A stretch of 64,000 nucleotides of DNA from Trichoplax sp. H2 (GCA_003344405.1 NOWV01000182.1:62001-126000), one strand, 5' to 3'; numbered from the stretch's first letter, positions 1 to 14,645 are shown. The notes: a model not told the origin generated them from the letters alone. Made by a program: numbers and translations.

Positions 1-3000
1 ATTAGAAAATGCTTCGGAAGAATCTAAGTGGGATAAAACTCGGATGTTGCACAGCATCTAGAATGTTGAATCTGTCATCCTCAAAATATAATTTCTTATC
101 AAATTACCTGATTTTTTAATGCTCAGCAAGTTGGTTTCGATATCCAATAAATTTCCAGCTTGATCTATCTTAAATAGCTCAAATGCTAATATTCTCCAAG
201 ATTTTCTCGATGCAATTTCCCGAAATTTCGATAAAACGCTAACACCTAGTACAGATACAAGGGAAAATGAAGCAATCAAGCATCTATAACTTGATAATGT
301 TTATAAAAGTTAATTTACCCGGGAAAAGTAGACTTATCCCTAGTTAATCATATACAGTCTTCCATAAATAAAACTAGATTTGTATCAAACTTCTATCTCT
401 TCTTGATTTCATTAAATTACAATTTGCCTATTCATTCATTTATCATAGAAACATTTTACGATACCAAAATCCGTATTAGATGCTAATATAGCCACTTTAG
501 TCCATCCATAATACTCAATAAAAGAGGCTATAGCTAAGCTTTCAATAGTGGATACTGGCAACATTCGAAGAAGATAAGTATAACTTGGATTATTCGCCAG
601 GTTAGCGTCGGTAGCAAAAGGTGCAATATGGGGCATATTTAATGTTGAGCAAGCAAATTGTGCTCCTATGGTAGCACCGGATACTAATGGTCCAATGATA
701 GCCACAATTTCTTCTTTCATAGCATTACAAGCTAGTTTTATAATTAAGAATTGGTCAACCTAAACTCTTTAGCAATAAATCTAGTGTAGTTTCAAATCGA
801 TCTCTACCTTTGTGAAAATTATCATAAGGGCTATACAAGTCCGCTGTATGAAATGTCGTGGAAAGTCTGCTGTGATTTAACTTAATATCAGCGATTTCAT
901 TTCCATTAATCATATCAATAGCCAGCTGAATGGCGCGTTCAATTTTAGTATATCCTCTAGGTAATAAAATTCCTGAGAATAGAGAAATATGTAAAACGTG
1001 AGGTGTTGCAATGACAATTAAGATTTAATTTTTGATGATAATTTTTATAGCAAGAATTGCGACTTTCAGTAATTTACAGTTTAATGCAAGAATGCGTCAG
1101 TAATTTGTTTTACAATGAGTAACAGAAATTGAAAGTCTCACTACTATGTAACTGTAGGTAAGATTCTTTCAAAAATACGCACTCAACCCAGTATTTCCTT
1201 CAATGTACAGAATTTAAATACAGTACTGTAGATCAACGATTAATTAAAACAGCTTGATGAGATTATATCTTATGTAATCATAGAGCTAGACGAAAATGTA
1301 ATATAAAATTGAGATGCTGATGGCGCACTATACCGGTAGATAGTCAAACACCATTACCTCTTACATTATTAAGCTCCAAAAGAATGAAGTAACGTTGAAT
1401 ACGGATAAAAGGCAAGAGACAAAACGATACAAATGCATAAGACATTTAACTGTCAGGTCAAATTTAACTAGCATTGTCAAGAAATAGAACTTGTTGAGTA
1501 TATCACCGAACTAGGCTCTAGATGCTTATATTGACATATAATGGCTTACAACGCAGCAGTATAATCGCTTAAGCAGTCGAATGAGATCAAATCTTAAATC
1601 ATCATAAAAACCATAGATATAATGCAAAACATATCCGCTGGATATTTACATTGGAGTAGAAATATGATGTTGCAAAACCCTTTCGATAATTTAACAAACA
1701 GTTGTAGCTTTGTCTTTTTATTAATTTAAAAGAAATGGAATATAAATACTCATACATTTGGTATAACGTGGATTGTTGATTCTGAATAAAGTTTATAACG
1801 TAGACGGTTTAATTTTAATTCTTTGGTTATAATTATTTCTAAATGGAACACAGTAAACCTCGCCAATGGGATAATTTTTAAACGACAGTACCAGCAATGC
1901 TACCCGAATTTATTCTTAAGTTATACTCATACTTTACGTAAAATGGCTAAAAAATAAATCAGTAATAATTTCTTTCTAATAACTAAAATCAGTTGCTCCA
2001 TCTTTATTCGAAATAAAAGTGTTATTTGGACAATTTTTTCTTCTCAACTTACTAGCTAAACGCTCTGTCGCATGAAGCGGCAATTAATTGTGGACGATAT
2101 CCACGCGGTCGTTATTATCACTATGAAACTTTTTGTTACTGCTGAAATACAATGCAAGAGACGCAGATACTCGTAAATTGAAAGTACTGTAATACCATTA
2201 TATCGATTAAATATATATCAAGACTTTTATACGGTTTATAGGCAATGTAATTGTTCCTGGTATGGTGAGCTGATGAAGAATAACCCCTTAATATACTATG
2301 TAAGATTCTGGTAATAAACCAAATTTACGGTACAAGTAGTATTTTAATATAAGTTACAGGTATGAAAGTAAAAGAAAAAATTGAAAACCTACATTAGCCC
2401 TGTTAAATGCATTAAATTTGTAATATAATGTTTGCTAGTTAAAAAAAAGGCCATATACGCAGAAAAATATCTAACATCGAAAAGTAATTTACTATTCTTA
2501 CTCTTTACGGTATATCAGCAGTTTCGAAACTCTTGCCTAATCATGATCATAGGACTATTAGATGATAAGGTTACTTAGTCAAACAAGTCAGTTTTAGCAA
2601 TTTTTGAAATATAAAAAAATTTATTGCAATTGCAGAAAGGATTGCTCTCATAAATCGCCTAAATTATTAACCTAATGCGTTACTATACTTCATCCCATTA
2701 AAAATAAATCCTTCGCTATACAAAATAACATAATTCATAATACAACAAATTATTGTTTTTTGTACAAGTTATATTGGGCATAGCAATTTCTTCTGCCTAA
2801 TCAATTATCGTCATATACAGTGCAACATTTGATATAAGACTGGCTACTGACGCTGATCATTCCATTTCTCCACTTACTAAGGATACCAAAAAGGAAATTT
2901 TTATGCGCATAAACTAAACCAAAATGTCTAAAGATCTAATGTCACGTTTTCATTCGGGAGACAATCAAGATACCAGCGATATTTAAGCTACGCGTAAGGA

Positions 3001-3792
3001 TACGAATATTAAAAATACCACATATTGTCAACTGCCGAATGGCTTAAGCATGCTAAAAATAATGATAGACCTCACGAATATAATTTAATCTACAATGAGA
3101 ATCATAGCTGACAATTTTCTAGCTCTATTAATGATTATATGATCAATTAACTAGGGTTATCATAACTTAGGTGAAAAAGTCTGGCACAGAACTTCTAAAT
3201 ATTAGTTGTAGTAGTGTCTCTAATACTAGGAAATTGAACATTGAATACTCATATATCCAAAAATCATTTTCTCGGTATTAATATCGATAAGCGACACCTT
3301 CAATTTCACGTGAAAGTTAAATTTTTCAAGCAAAATTAGCAAATTTATTAATAGAAATTATGTGAGAAAGCTACGTTGTTTGTTATCGAAAAAGTTAAAT
3401 GGTATTTTTAGTCTTGAAGTAAAAGTGATCACTTAATAGCGTGGCTGAAAGAATAAACTACAATTACGATGCCTTCATGAAGCAATTAATTTGAAAATTA
3501 AACCATGATTATTGAGAATAAATCTATCTATTTCTGACTTAAATTTTTTTAATATCTAAACTATAAATTTTAATTATTTGGTGTGCAGTGTACACCAGTC
3601 AAATCGTGAAATACTTTCAGCTTATACATTAATTAATACATATTCAAGACTTCATATAATAATGCTTACGGTGCTTTTGTCATCGATTTACTCACCAAGT
3701 CGATACGTCGTCTCTACGTTTGCAGTAACTGCAAAAATTAAGCCCGCTGCTTGAAAGAGTAATAAATAGTATATGAAATTCGATTTTACCAT
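1..3792 (-). CDS. Glutamate-receptor-like ligand-binding (ANF receptor / periplasmic-binding type I) protein, 5' part
   Basis: Four exons are visible on the minus strand: 3696-3792, 808-972, 465-731, and from 245 leftward. Exon 1 encodes a start Met, a hydrophobic signal peptide and a stretch ending YRL-G at a strong GTGAGT donor. All three junctions that could be checked are phase 1 and stay in frame. The joined protein runs through GILLPRGYTK, an AIQLAIDMIN helix, ACNAMKEEIVAIIGPLVSG, a YGWTKVAILASNTDFG strand and a KFREIASRKSW helix. This is the order of the first lobe of the extracellular bilobed domain of ionotropic glutamate receptors and related class C receptors. The channel or 7-TM part would lie left of position 1, so the subfamily cannot be fixed. 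The first intron is 2,723 bp; the others are 76 bp and 219 bp. The next junction (about 50-100) does not keep frame cleanly: a conserved-looking strand IRVLSHLDSSEAF follows one base out. Confidence 0.85.
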
Positions 3793-6700
3793 TTCATCCA
3801 AGATTTTATTCACTAATAGCCACGAAATTCACGTATCAGCTGAAATGGTACTGCTACGATTGATTATACCAATACAGCGATCTCGCATCCATATACTTGA
3901 TGTATAATAATCGTAATTAATAATTATAATTTAAGAAGCAATTAAAAAAACCAAGTGAAATAGTCTATTTTAAAATTCAATCTAATCAAGCATATCTTAG
4001 GTCATAGGAAACTAATGAGTAAAAACTAGAAGATGAAAGGCGAGGGCTGTAATTCATTCATGAAACAATGGAAATTGAATTTTTGGTGGTCAGAACAATT
4101 TAAAAATGACACAGCATCAATTAGTTCACGGCCGTTGATTCCTCAATTTTTCAATCATGAATGGATAAACAGACTGATTATTTTAATTTTATTCTTATCA
4201 TACCAATATTTCGACCGAACCTATTCACCATACTAAAGCAGTTTGTTAGCATTCGATACAAGTTATCAGTTAGAAAAGAGTCATGAACATCTGTACATAC
4301 TGATTTTGAAAATTAATTACCAAACAAATAAGGCTTTATTTGAATATTAGAATCAAATAAAATACTTCTCTGTCTACTATAAGCTTGCATTTCAACTATG
4401 ATAATGCAAATAAAAGCAGATGCTTTGAATAAACCATTTCTTTAAAAAAACTGGGCTTCATTTTACTGATTCAATGTAGTAACATACAATGTTAATAGAG
4501 CAGGAAACATATGTATTAGTCGTACTACCAGAGTGGTTCTCGAAATTATTGTAACTGGCAAGATTAATCGAAGCAAGGAAATAAACGGTATTATGCCTTG
4601 AGATTTCTATGGATGAGTTTATCCTTCAATTGAAACTGCATCAAATGTGTAATTAATTTTTACTCTTTGATCAAGAGTGGAGCAACTGTTACACCGACAA
4701 TAATTAGTAAACATTAAGCGTCATTTAGAACAATTTCCATCCTCAATTTCCTTTTCATTATTTACATCACAAAATAGATATTAGATGTACTTTACGCTAT
4801 TCATCAATTTTTACCATCTGTCTTACCTATAATGGACAAGATTATAAATGAGATACAGATAATCATTCCGACCGAAAAGTATGAAAATTCCATCGTTCAG
4901 AATTAAGAATTATGAACATGGAAACCAATCCAACCGTAGTATGTCCTTGTAGCTGTAGTTTATTTTACCCAGTTAGTATAATATTCAATGCCAGAATCAG
5001 CTGCAATAAAAATCATTAACCAACTTTGAATCGAGACTCATCGTAAGAGTTGGAAGCATACTATACGAGGCGATCTCTAAATGAAAATACTTAAAAAGCT
5101 TGTAAACATCGTGTGCCGTGTATAAAATTACTCAAGAATAATGAAATGACATCGTGTAGGCTATATTAAAAGTAGTTGCCGCTAAAGTTGAATATCGAAA
5201 CGCTGCGTTTCAGTTTTAGGTGAATGGGCTAGTCTTTGAGTGTATAAAAGTTGTCATTTATTTGAATACACAGTAAAAAATATCGAACATTTACCAAAAA
5301 TGGATTAAAGAATTATTCAACATAGTATAATTGATGGTGAATATTAGAGATTCAAGATATCACACCTTAAAGAATTGTTCACCATGGGAGAGCGAATCGG
5401 ATCACCTTAATTTTACAATCTTTCATGGAACGCTTGAAATTGATCGTTGTATACGTAACATGGACTTCTAGATATTTTACAGTTACAATCTAATTTTAAC
5501 TAATCAAGCAAATGTTTCGTCTTCAAAAGAGTAAAATCGTAATTTAGAATAATCTAGAAAGGGTACAAAGTATACGAAGGCTAGGAAAAAGTGGATTAAA
5601 GAATTACTTACTGTAGCAAGATTTATGGGAGTAGCTCAGTATTACATATTTATTCGTAGGAGGCCTTGAGCTAATTTTTATATAAACAGTAGCACGAACT
5701 TTAAATATTTTACATTCACAGCTCTATTTCACTCTGTCAAATGGTTACTCTATAAGCAAGCGAAAGCATTGGGAAATATATAGAAATGATGCCCATCAGC
5801 GGTTCTTTGTTCCTTAGATGGAATGATATATATATGTTATATATATATATATTTGGCCAAACGTATTAATATCAGTAACAGATTCTTAATAACTGAGAAA
5901 TTAGGGAGCTATTTATAGCATAAAAGATGGAAAATTTTTACGATAGTCAGTTTTATGTTCCTTTACCGATGGGTTTCTAATAATATGTCATCGATAAGCG
6001 TTAAAGCTTTATAATGCTTTCGTTTAGATTTTTATTGTAAGAACATTGTAGACATTTAGAAATATACTTAATTGAAGATACCGTTCAGAAAGAGCTATTT
6101 AAAGTACTAAGCATTGTAGCTAGTCAATATCACGCCAGAAATTGGTTATTATGTGCATTAAAGTACTCGTAGATTTTAGATATTTGACAGTTGCAATTTT
6201 ATTTCAACCGTTTAAGTAACTAGTATGCGAATATACAAACAGTCCGAAGTTACAATGTGTGGTAGAGAATATGAAATATTTCACAAAATATAGATTGAAA
6301 TGATTATGTATTTCAAGAGAACTAATAGGAATGCCTAGGCCTCACAGATTCGTTTTAGGACCTTTAAGTTATCGTTCTTATGCATTCATATGCCACAAAG
6401 TGTGCCCTCAGATATTTTTTAGTACTATTCATAAAAGAATGATAATGGTAGTTATTTAACTTAAGCATAGGGCTTGGCTAAAGATGACCGGCTAAAGGTG
6501 GCCGGCCAAAGATTATGATAAAATCTTTTAGTCCTGTAATAGTTAATTAATGGAAAATATAAGTGAGGAAAATGGAGTCTTGCTAGGAAGAGTTAGACCC
6601 ATGAGTACCAAAGAAGTATACAAGGATGATAAACATTTTATATTCAACGTAGCCCATTGCGAAGGAATTCTCCCGGACCTGTTTGCCTAAAAATGAAATA

Positions 6701-8004
6701 ACTAAAATATATGCTTCATAGCGAGCGTTGCTGTAGTAAATGATTTCATCTATTCCTATATTTCTAGCTAAAAAATTCTATCAAATATTGCTATTAAATT
6801 ACTAGACATTCGAACTCCAAACTCTTCCAGCTATACCGGCAATGAGTAAATCAGTGATGAGATTTTAACAAATTTGAACTTAAACTTTATACTTTATATT
6901 AATCGTAAATAAGAATTTCTATTTAGCCCATAAAAATTATGTCGTGTAGTAATCCTTAGAATCTACCCTTTTCAATATTCATTCTATGAAGAAAATTTAG
7001 TGAAAAATCACATAATGGGATATTACGGAAGATCGGGTCAAAAATAATTACGGTTTTACAAAATCATATCACTTGTGGTAACTTGAACTTTGCCAATCAA
7101 ATTATGAGATATTGAAAGTTTCTTTAGTAGAAAATTAAAGGTTACCATATTAAATTATTCTTCAAAATCGTCCATAATTTCTTTAGAAATATTTAGATAT
7201 GCAAGTAATTTTTCAGGCTTAGTAAATAGACAAGAAAAATTATTTCAAAGGGATATTTTCTACGGTTCTTATTACTAAAGACTATATGTATGATAGTTTC
7301 AAGCTCCGTAGTTAATTCGTAGTACATCATTCAATAATAAAATATGACCCAATGCTAGATACTATAATTCATGATTAATGATATATCTTTCGTTACATTA
7401 AGAAATGCGAATATTAACTTATGTGCCACTACTAGAACCGTTTGCACAAAAATTCTCGTCCTGTATAAGACATCTCCGTTTCATAATCAAAAGATAATTC
7501 TGATCTACAACGAACAAATAAATAGATAACCTTAGCAATTCTGAGGTACTCCTTCAGAATTACGGATTTGTAATAAGTGCTTTTCTAGAATCAGCACTGC
7601 ACATATTAGATGTAATCGTAATTTTATTTTGCCGCGAAGTCGTTTTAGCTAATTACAGTAGTTACGTGATGCACAACAATACTATGATGTAGAATAGCCT
7701 GCTATGCTGTATATGATAAAATAATTGCATGATGCCTAGTATGATGAACATTGATACTTATAAAATTCATACTATGTATGTGCAAAGCTATAGCGGACAG
7801 CTGTATAAAGTTATGTTTTGGTGTAATGTACTGAATACGATTCTCAAGTTTTACAGAATTGTTGTTGTAGAGGCTATCAAGTCGATCAGCTAGTTCATCA
7901 CTGCTATCTTAAACTGCTATTATGAGTGAAAGAAAGTGATTTCTTCTCGATCAGGCTTGCTATCAATAAACAATACTTTTAAGATTAAACATAGTACTAA
8001 CCTT
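3793..8004. other. Gene-poor AT-rich intergenic DNA
   Basis: No splice-flanked open frame of convincing length was found on either strand. The stretch holds a short AT microsatellite near 5829-5853 and a local CGGCTAAAGGTGGCCGG-type direct repeat near 6475-6515. It probably contains the promoter of the receptor gene on its left. Confidence 0.6.
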
Positions 8005-8362
8005 TGTAACATTATGATCTTATATAGAAGATGTCTAGTATAGTAATATCCTAATATACGAATACTTATCATATACCGTTTAAGTACTGTATTGTATTAC
8101 ATTCATAATGTACGACATCATGACTACATATAGACGACATGCTATACATATAAAGACATTATCTCAATCCCGTCTAAAACCTATAAATACCCTTGTACGC
8201 TAACTCGTTAGTCAGTTCCTACATTCCTGCTATCTAAAATACCTTATCTATAACAACCATATCATTGTTAGCCTGTAACTTGTATCTCAATAAAATCCTT
8301 TATACCTTCTATCATCGTCTACCTTAAAATACTTTACGCTACTTAAAGAAGATATTATTACA
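8005..8362 (+). mobile_element. Solo LTR (358 bp)
   Basis: The segment begins TGTAAC and ends ATTACA, giving 5-bp inverted termini TGTAA...TTACA. It is flanked on both sides by the direct repeat CCTT (8001-8004 and 8363-8366), a 4-bp target-site duplication. Inside it, a TATA box (TATAAATA, 8182-8189) is followed about 107 bp later by a polyadenylation signal AATAAA (8289-8294). This is the U3-R-U5 order expected of an LTR. No internal retroelement genes lie next to it, so it is most simply a solo LTR left by recombination of a full element. A 4-bp duplication fits several Ty3/gypsy lineages, but the family cannot be named from the LTR alone. Confidence 0.72.
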
Positions 8363-8366
8363 CCTT

Positions 8367-11300
8367 ATTGTATCAAATTAGAGATTCGCTTGTTTTAATA
8401 ACTTAAATTTTGAGTTACCAACCTTGAACCTAGGGGATTGTAGAGCCCATACACTATATGTCGTAACCAATTCAACTTCATGCGGTAAGCTACTTTTAAT
8501 AAATGAAACGGATATAAATGCATTAGTAATCTTCTCGCAATATGATTTCACAGTACAGAAAATAGTGATCGATAATATCTAAGAAATATAACTATTCAGC
8601 AAGAATTCATGAATTCTAAGTCACTTAAAAAGTACTACAGACATTCTGTACTTGTCCCATACATCCTATTCGTACGTCAAATAACTTGACAATTAAAAAT
8701 TGGAAAATCTCTAGTAGTAAGTATATTGCATGATCAAATACAACATATAGAGCTGGTAACTCATTACTTTATAGGCTCAGTTAAGACTAGCGTATTTAAC
8801 TCACCACAATTATATCTAGCTGTAGAAGATTCGATATAAAACCCTAAAGTCTTAAAATATGTAAAAATATCAAGATGTACATCATTGCTGCTTCAGAATG
8901 TAGGCTAAAATTGCTACAAGACAGGTGAGACAGATGTAATGCGATGCGGCGTTACCTTCGTTAGCCGATAGAACCACATGGCACTTACAATCACTACAAT
9001 CAATTTTTCGTCTTCAGTATTTTCGAATAAATCTGCTTAAATTAAAAAATCGCTATTTATATAATATATATTTATCACGTACACTAACAGAATAGCCAGA
9101 ATTAGGGGTATTAACAATCCGCTAGAATATCTTCTGATGAAATAAATACGCGTAGGTTTTAAATACTAATCTTTTCATTCGTATTGATAACCAAGTCACA
9201 AGAACTTGAGTCGTTTAGCTACGCTGCATAGGCTCTAAAATGATGTATTAGGAATATATCCATAGGATATTTCTTAGTGCCATGTTGTGGGCATATTTTC
9301 GCATACAACCCAAAAAGAATAAAATTACTCAAATGGATAGATTTGTAGTTTCCATTCTACGAGCAAATTTAGGTACACTTATTACCATTGCATGCTTTGC
9401 CACAGACTATCAGATTGTATATATAGTAATCAGCGGCTTTACTAAGGCAATAAATGGATTATTATGAAAAGCTAGTCTTAAAAAAAATAACTATAAATCC
9501 ACTATGCAGTTGATTTAATTTTAGTTTATCTAGATCTATTCAATATATACGAGTATATCTAAGAGTGTGCTGTAATAGTTACAGCTCAAGCCTGTACTAA
9601 ATGCCTTAGAAGATTGGGTTGAGATGATGAACCACACAATCATGTAGCCAAATAAATCTGAAGTATTTCTACACGTCCAAGCAAAGAATATCTTCCTGAG
9701 TCGTTACTTTAGCGGTACAGTTTTTCTTATTTTGTATTATTTAATTTGAGAACAGCACACTGACTTACACAATTATATGCTGAGTCTTTTATTATCCAAG
9801 CACTAACGACATAGTCTGTCATCCTTTTCACATGATCCTTTCTTTAATCGGAAACTTTGTCATATGGTGTTTCCATATGCTTCAATAGAATGGCTTGCAA
9901 GGCTTCAGAATCGGCGCAAAAGATATTCAATATAATCTCTAATTAGTACTTCAAGTGTAATATATTTGATAGTACATTCAGAAATTCAGAAATCTTTTTA
10001 AATAGTAAATCAAAATTTAACAATGAACTCGCTCTACCTTTAACAATTATTTATACTAGCTATGATTCAATCATATATTGCACAGCTTTATCTACTTTGC
10101 TAGTAATAGTAACAAGCAATGGCAATCAGCAATGTCGTTTGATGAACATTTGAAGAATTTCAAAATATTCACAAATGAATAGAAACGCTTATAATGAGTT
10201 TGTCTAACTTTAATAATCGTATACAGTAAATGGTTTTCATCACTATTACATATCGCCACATCATGATTTAATTCACTTAGTTTGCAATACCAATAAACAA
10301 TACGAATCAGCTAGATCAGTTTATGTACGTTAGAAGAATTTCAAAATTGTAACTACAAATGGAAAAGTATAACGAGTTCAGTTTAGCTTCAGTTCTATAT
10401 CGATGGCTTGGCATATCATTAAAGTTTCATTCATATCGTTTTATACATAAAACACTACTGGAATGTTTATTATTTTCTACCACTCTATATACTAAATACT
10501 AGCTCGTTCACATTACAGAAATATCTGATACAGAAAGTGCTAGTAAATCACTAAATAATGTGTAATTTGATTTTAAGTTTTAACCTTGTCAAATGATGAA
10601 ACACTATGTTAGTCTTTGTTATCGATGATTTAATAATTAGCTGACATCTTTAGACTAATTCATCAGTTTAAATATTTTAATGCTATTTCCTTAATGCTAT
10701 ATATTTTGGATAAGTCTTTGTGAATGCTAATATCTATGGTCGTGCTCTGTAGCTTATTCCGAAAAAAAGTTCAACAAATATAATGATTAGAGAATCTAAT
10801 TAGTATTTTTGCAATACTGATAAGACAAAATAGCCGAAATCTATCCAATCATTTACTTGTTATTAGAGTATATCCTACGTACAATTAATGTTTTAATCCT
10901 GAAGTACTTTCCTTTAGATAAATATGACGCATTTTCATTTAGACATATATGAATAAATATCAATGTAATGCTAACCCTAGTAAGTGTACTGGCACTAAAA
11001 CTTCTATAATGTAGCAAAATCACTTAATTCATTTTGATAGCTGCAAGAAACCGAATTTTAAAGACCTCCAAAAATTAGAATATATTTTACTGAAACTAAT
11101 TTGTGAATCAGAACTAGGGCAACTACCATTAAAAATTACCAAAAAATGAATATTTTAAAATGCTACATCTCAACGAATCCCCTGCTTAAATTATCCTAAA
11201 GTATCGATAGCTGTAGTACAGTAGTTATATATAATGAAGGTAGACAGTCTATAAAGCAGTAGGTACACAATTGATAATATCTAAAAGTATGTAAGAGAAC

Positions 11301-13680
11301 ATTCAACATAAAGTGTCAAATCTGCTGGCAATCTCGAGTGAACAAGTAAAGTTTTATCCATGATGATGCATGTGTATGAACGAATCTAATATACTAAGCA
11401 ATTCGGTAATCACTAGATAAAATTTTTTAAAATATTTATTACTCTTTAAAAGGATAGCTATACGACAAATATTTTTCCCATTTGAACAACCCGATACTGA
11501 AATTGATGGTTGTCGATTATTGCTTAAACTTTGTAACTGATTAAGAGATTCTTTTTATGGAGTAACTCTAATTGAAATTATTGCTGAACGCTAAGCAGGG
11601 CTACAAGCAACTTGAAAGATTAAATACGTTATAGTAAGAAGAAAACTAAGATTCGAATACTGATATCACTAATATATTACTTATGGAAAGGAAATTCTGA
11701 AAAGCAACGGGGCTACTAGTCCTATAGTTAGGGGAGGATCACATCATATCAAAAATAATTAACTCAAAGGCATATATTTTCTATGTATACCACAAATACG
11801 AAATAAAACAAGCAAAAATAATACTATAGCATAAATTGATAATAACAAGGGATCGTTGCATTGCTGTTGAGTCCATACCGTACTCTTTACTTTCTGTGGG
11901 CATATTTTATTACATGATTAGTTAGCTACGCAAATAGTAATATTGAAGGCTAGATGTATGAAACCCAGATATACACTTATACAGTTGAATTTCTTTTACA
12001 TATTGTAGCTCATGAAAGAATATACAATATTATCGATCAAGTAAAAAGAAATCTTTCAATTTAGATAGCTAAAATCACATAATATACATTCACGTAACTG
12101 TTGGTAGGGAAAAATTTCATGTTATTTGTAAAGTTATATACTTACAATCCATCAAACTGTATGAGCAAAATTATATATAGGGAACATTATTGGGCGATGT
12201 AATATTATCTTCTTCATGAATTGTTTACCAATTAAAATTGATCCATGCTGAGAAATAATAAATAGCAAGTAGTAAACACATTTTTAATTTAAATTTTAAA
12301 ATTTAATTTGAAGCAGAAATTACATAATAGTCTTCATACTAGAAAATTAAAATTGTAGAATCCTTTAATATTAATACAAATTAAACCAGTGGACGATATT
12401 TTCAACGCTGCTCAATATCTACTGTTACCCATTAAATATTTTAATTCTTACCATTAAACACTAACAATCTTATCCAGTAATATTTGTATGTCAAAGCAAT
12501 AATTGATTGACTATATTCAGCTGATTATAACAAGTAATAAGTTAATTAATGAAACAAAACATTTCTCCATAGCATATCATGTATCAACGCAAAGGAAATT
12601 GTTGCAAGTATACGTATTAAGGCACAAGTTGTGAAGAGAATATATTGTATATTACATTAGATCGGCATATTAAGGAATGCTAAGAACGTGTCCATATGCA
12701 GTAAATCACCTAGAACTTTTAATCTTATTATGTACCTCCCATTTCTCTCGTGTATCACTGCCCTCTTAGCAAATAGTATGTACTGCATATCATTCAATAT
12801 AACATTGTCATTGATAATCGTATTCGCATAACTGCTACGATACCAAATAATCTCTCTTCATTATAGGTAAAATCACTATCAACCTAAGTAAGAGTAAGCA
12901 TTATCATTTCATGATACCAGCAGAAGCAACACTTTTACTTAATCTTTGGCACCACAGTTAAAGCTATTTATTTACGAATATCTTCTAGTGATAGTTCAAG
13001 GAAATAGTATGAAAAACGTTATTGATACAGAAAATTTATTATATCAACAGATGCTGTTCGCGCTTCAACATCCTACAAAGTAACAATTGGAGAAAAAATA
13101 ATAATTGTCTATACGAATTCCTTTATTACGTACTATAATTTGCTGAACTATTTTTGTAAGACAAATTAGAATCTGCTATATACATAGTACGTAGAAACCA
13201 CTCTTTTTTTAAGTTGAGTAAAATTGTATTGATTTAGTAAGGTAAAATAAACGTAACTAATGTTACACTATATTGCACCCAGAAGGAATTCAAATCGAAT
13301 CTTTTCCATAATTCATATTTGGTATGTCAATTTTATAATTATCAATAAATATGCTAAATTTAATCCATTCCATATTTACTAATGACCTGCTGATATAATA
13401 TTAACTTTGCTATTAATAAATGTATTTACCTTTAATTTTACTCCCTCCCACATTTCAGCTAAAAGTTGCTCAAGTGCTCTTTTGTATAGTATTCATACGT
13501 AATAGCGAATGGTGGAGAAAATTCGATATTTGCATGAGAGAAAGTTTTTTGAGATTTGTGAATACCTCATAGCTTCGATTGAATCCATACTGTCACCAAT
13601 ATATATAGATATCCTTCTAGTAACTAAGATAGGCCAGAGATATTTCTAGGTCTTCTTCTATCTTGAATTACTTATAAAGA
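8367..13680. other. Gene-poor AT-rich intergenic DNA
   Basis: No supported gene is seen. A 61-codon open frame at 9282-9467 has no splice or composition support. A 22-codon minus-strand frame near 8915-8985 begins with a plausible Met but has no partner exon that I could find. Confidence 0.5.
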
Positions 13681-14055
13681 TTAATTCTCCGCAACAACTA
13701 TGAACTTTTCCTTATGTTTCACGGCAGAAACGATATAGACCTGCCCTTTACGAGGTAAACGATACAATGATGAACTCTCTTTATTGTAAAAAGTAACTCG
13801 CTTTATCCTACATTCTATTTATATTCGTGAGCAGCTAGCGAGTTCATACATGGGTTTAACACTAATAAATGGCATAGCTGTCATATATTTTTAGACCTAA
13901 ATTTGCACGACTTTGTACTCTATTTTCAAATACGTTACAGCACGAATATAGCACGAACCTGTCATGGTCAGAACACGATCTGACCTTTGAGCTCTCTTAT
14001 AAGTTGGGCGTCTAACTAATTCACCTGCTCTTACTGGAGGATAAATTATTTTCAT
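13681..14055 (-). CDS. Small two-exon gene of unknown function (75 aa)
   Basis: Exon 1 is 14055-13955 and exon 2 is 13807-13681. Exon 1 reads MKIIYPPVRAGELVRRPTYK and continues in a basic stretch RAQRSDRVLTMTGS. Exon 2 adds RVTFYNKESSSLYRLPRKG, then QVYIVSAVKHKEKFIVVAEN and a stop. The junction is phase 2 on both sides and the total is 228 nt, a multiple of three. The acceptor (TAG|G after an AT-rich tract) is normal. The donor GTGCTA is weak, and an alternative donor four bases earlier would break the frame. In a region where random stops are very dense, two phase-matched open exons with clearly protein-like composition are unlikely by chance. The product is basic, has no signal peptide or membrane segment, and its second half looks like beta-strands. 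I do not recognise the family. Confidence 0.55.
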
Positions 14056-14645
14056 AATCTATAACCTAACGATAAGCAATTCACTGTGTAACGATCAATA
14101 CAAGGTATATATACTTAACGGCAGTTTTAAACATCGTGACGCAAAAGATTTCAATATATTAGCACTAAAGAATAGCATAAATCAGAGCTGGTTGAAAACA
14201 TAATAATGAATGGAAGTAGATTTCTATAGTATGACATACAATACCTTACTATTTGTTAATAATATAGAGTAAATGAATAAGTTTATCTTCATATAATTCT
14301 TAACTTTTATAGTTTTTAGGATGCTGCTGTAAGGCACAATAAGCTACAAATATAAACGCGAACAATTATATAAAAGCTAAAAAATATGTTATTAATAATT
14401 GCTAAGGAAGATATTTAGATACTTCTTCTTATTTTAAACTTTAATTTAGAATATTTTAGCAGAAACAAAAGTACTATAAACTTTAATCAGAAGTAAATAA
14501 AGTTCTTCTCTTTTGCGTAAATCAGATTAGCTAAACATAATAAATAGCTTTGATGCTTAAAAATATATCAATGACTAAAATATGCGGATTTCCGTTTTTA
14601 TTTGCATTCTATTAAATTTTTTGCTGATTAAATAGTGACTTTACA

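Noticed and set aside
721-808. A 28-nt intron in the receptor gene (donor GTTGAC)
   Set aside because: It keeps frame, but the donor GTAGAG at 807 gives a normal 76-nt intron in the same phase. It also gives a better family match (DNFHKACNAMKEEIVAIIGP).
9282-9467. 61-codon plus-strand frame in the gene desert
   Set aside because: No splice signals, motif or partner exon. A frame of this length is expected by chance in 14 kb.
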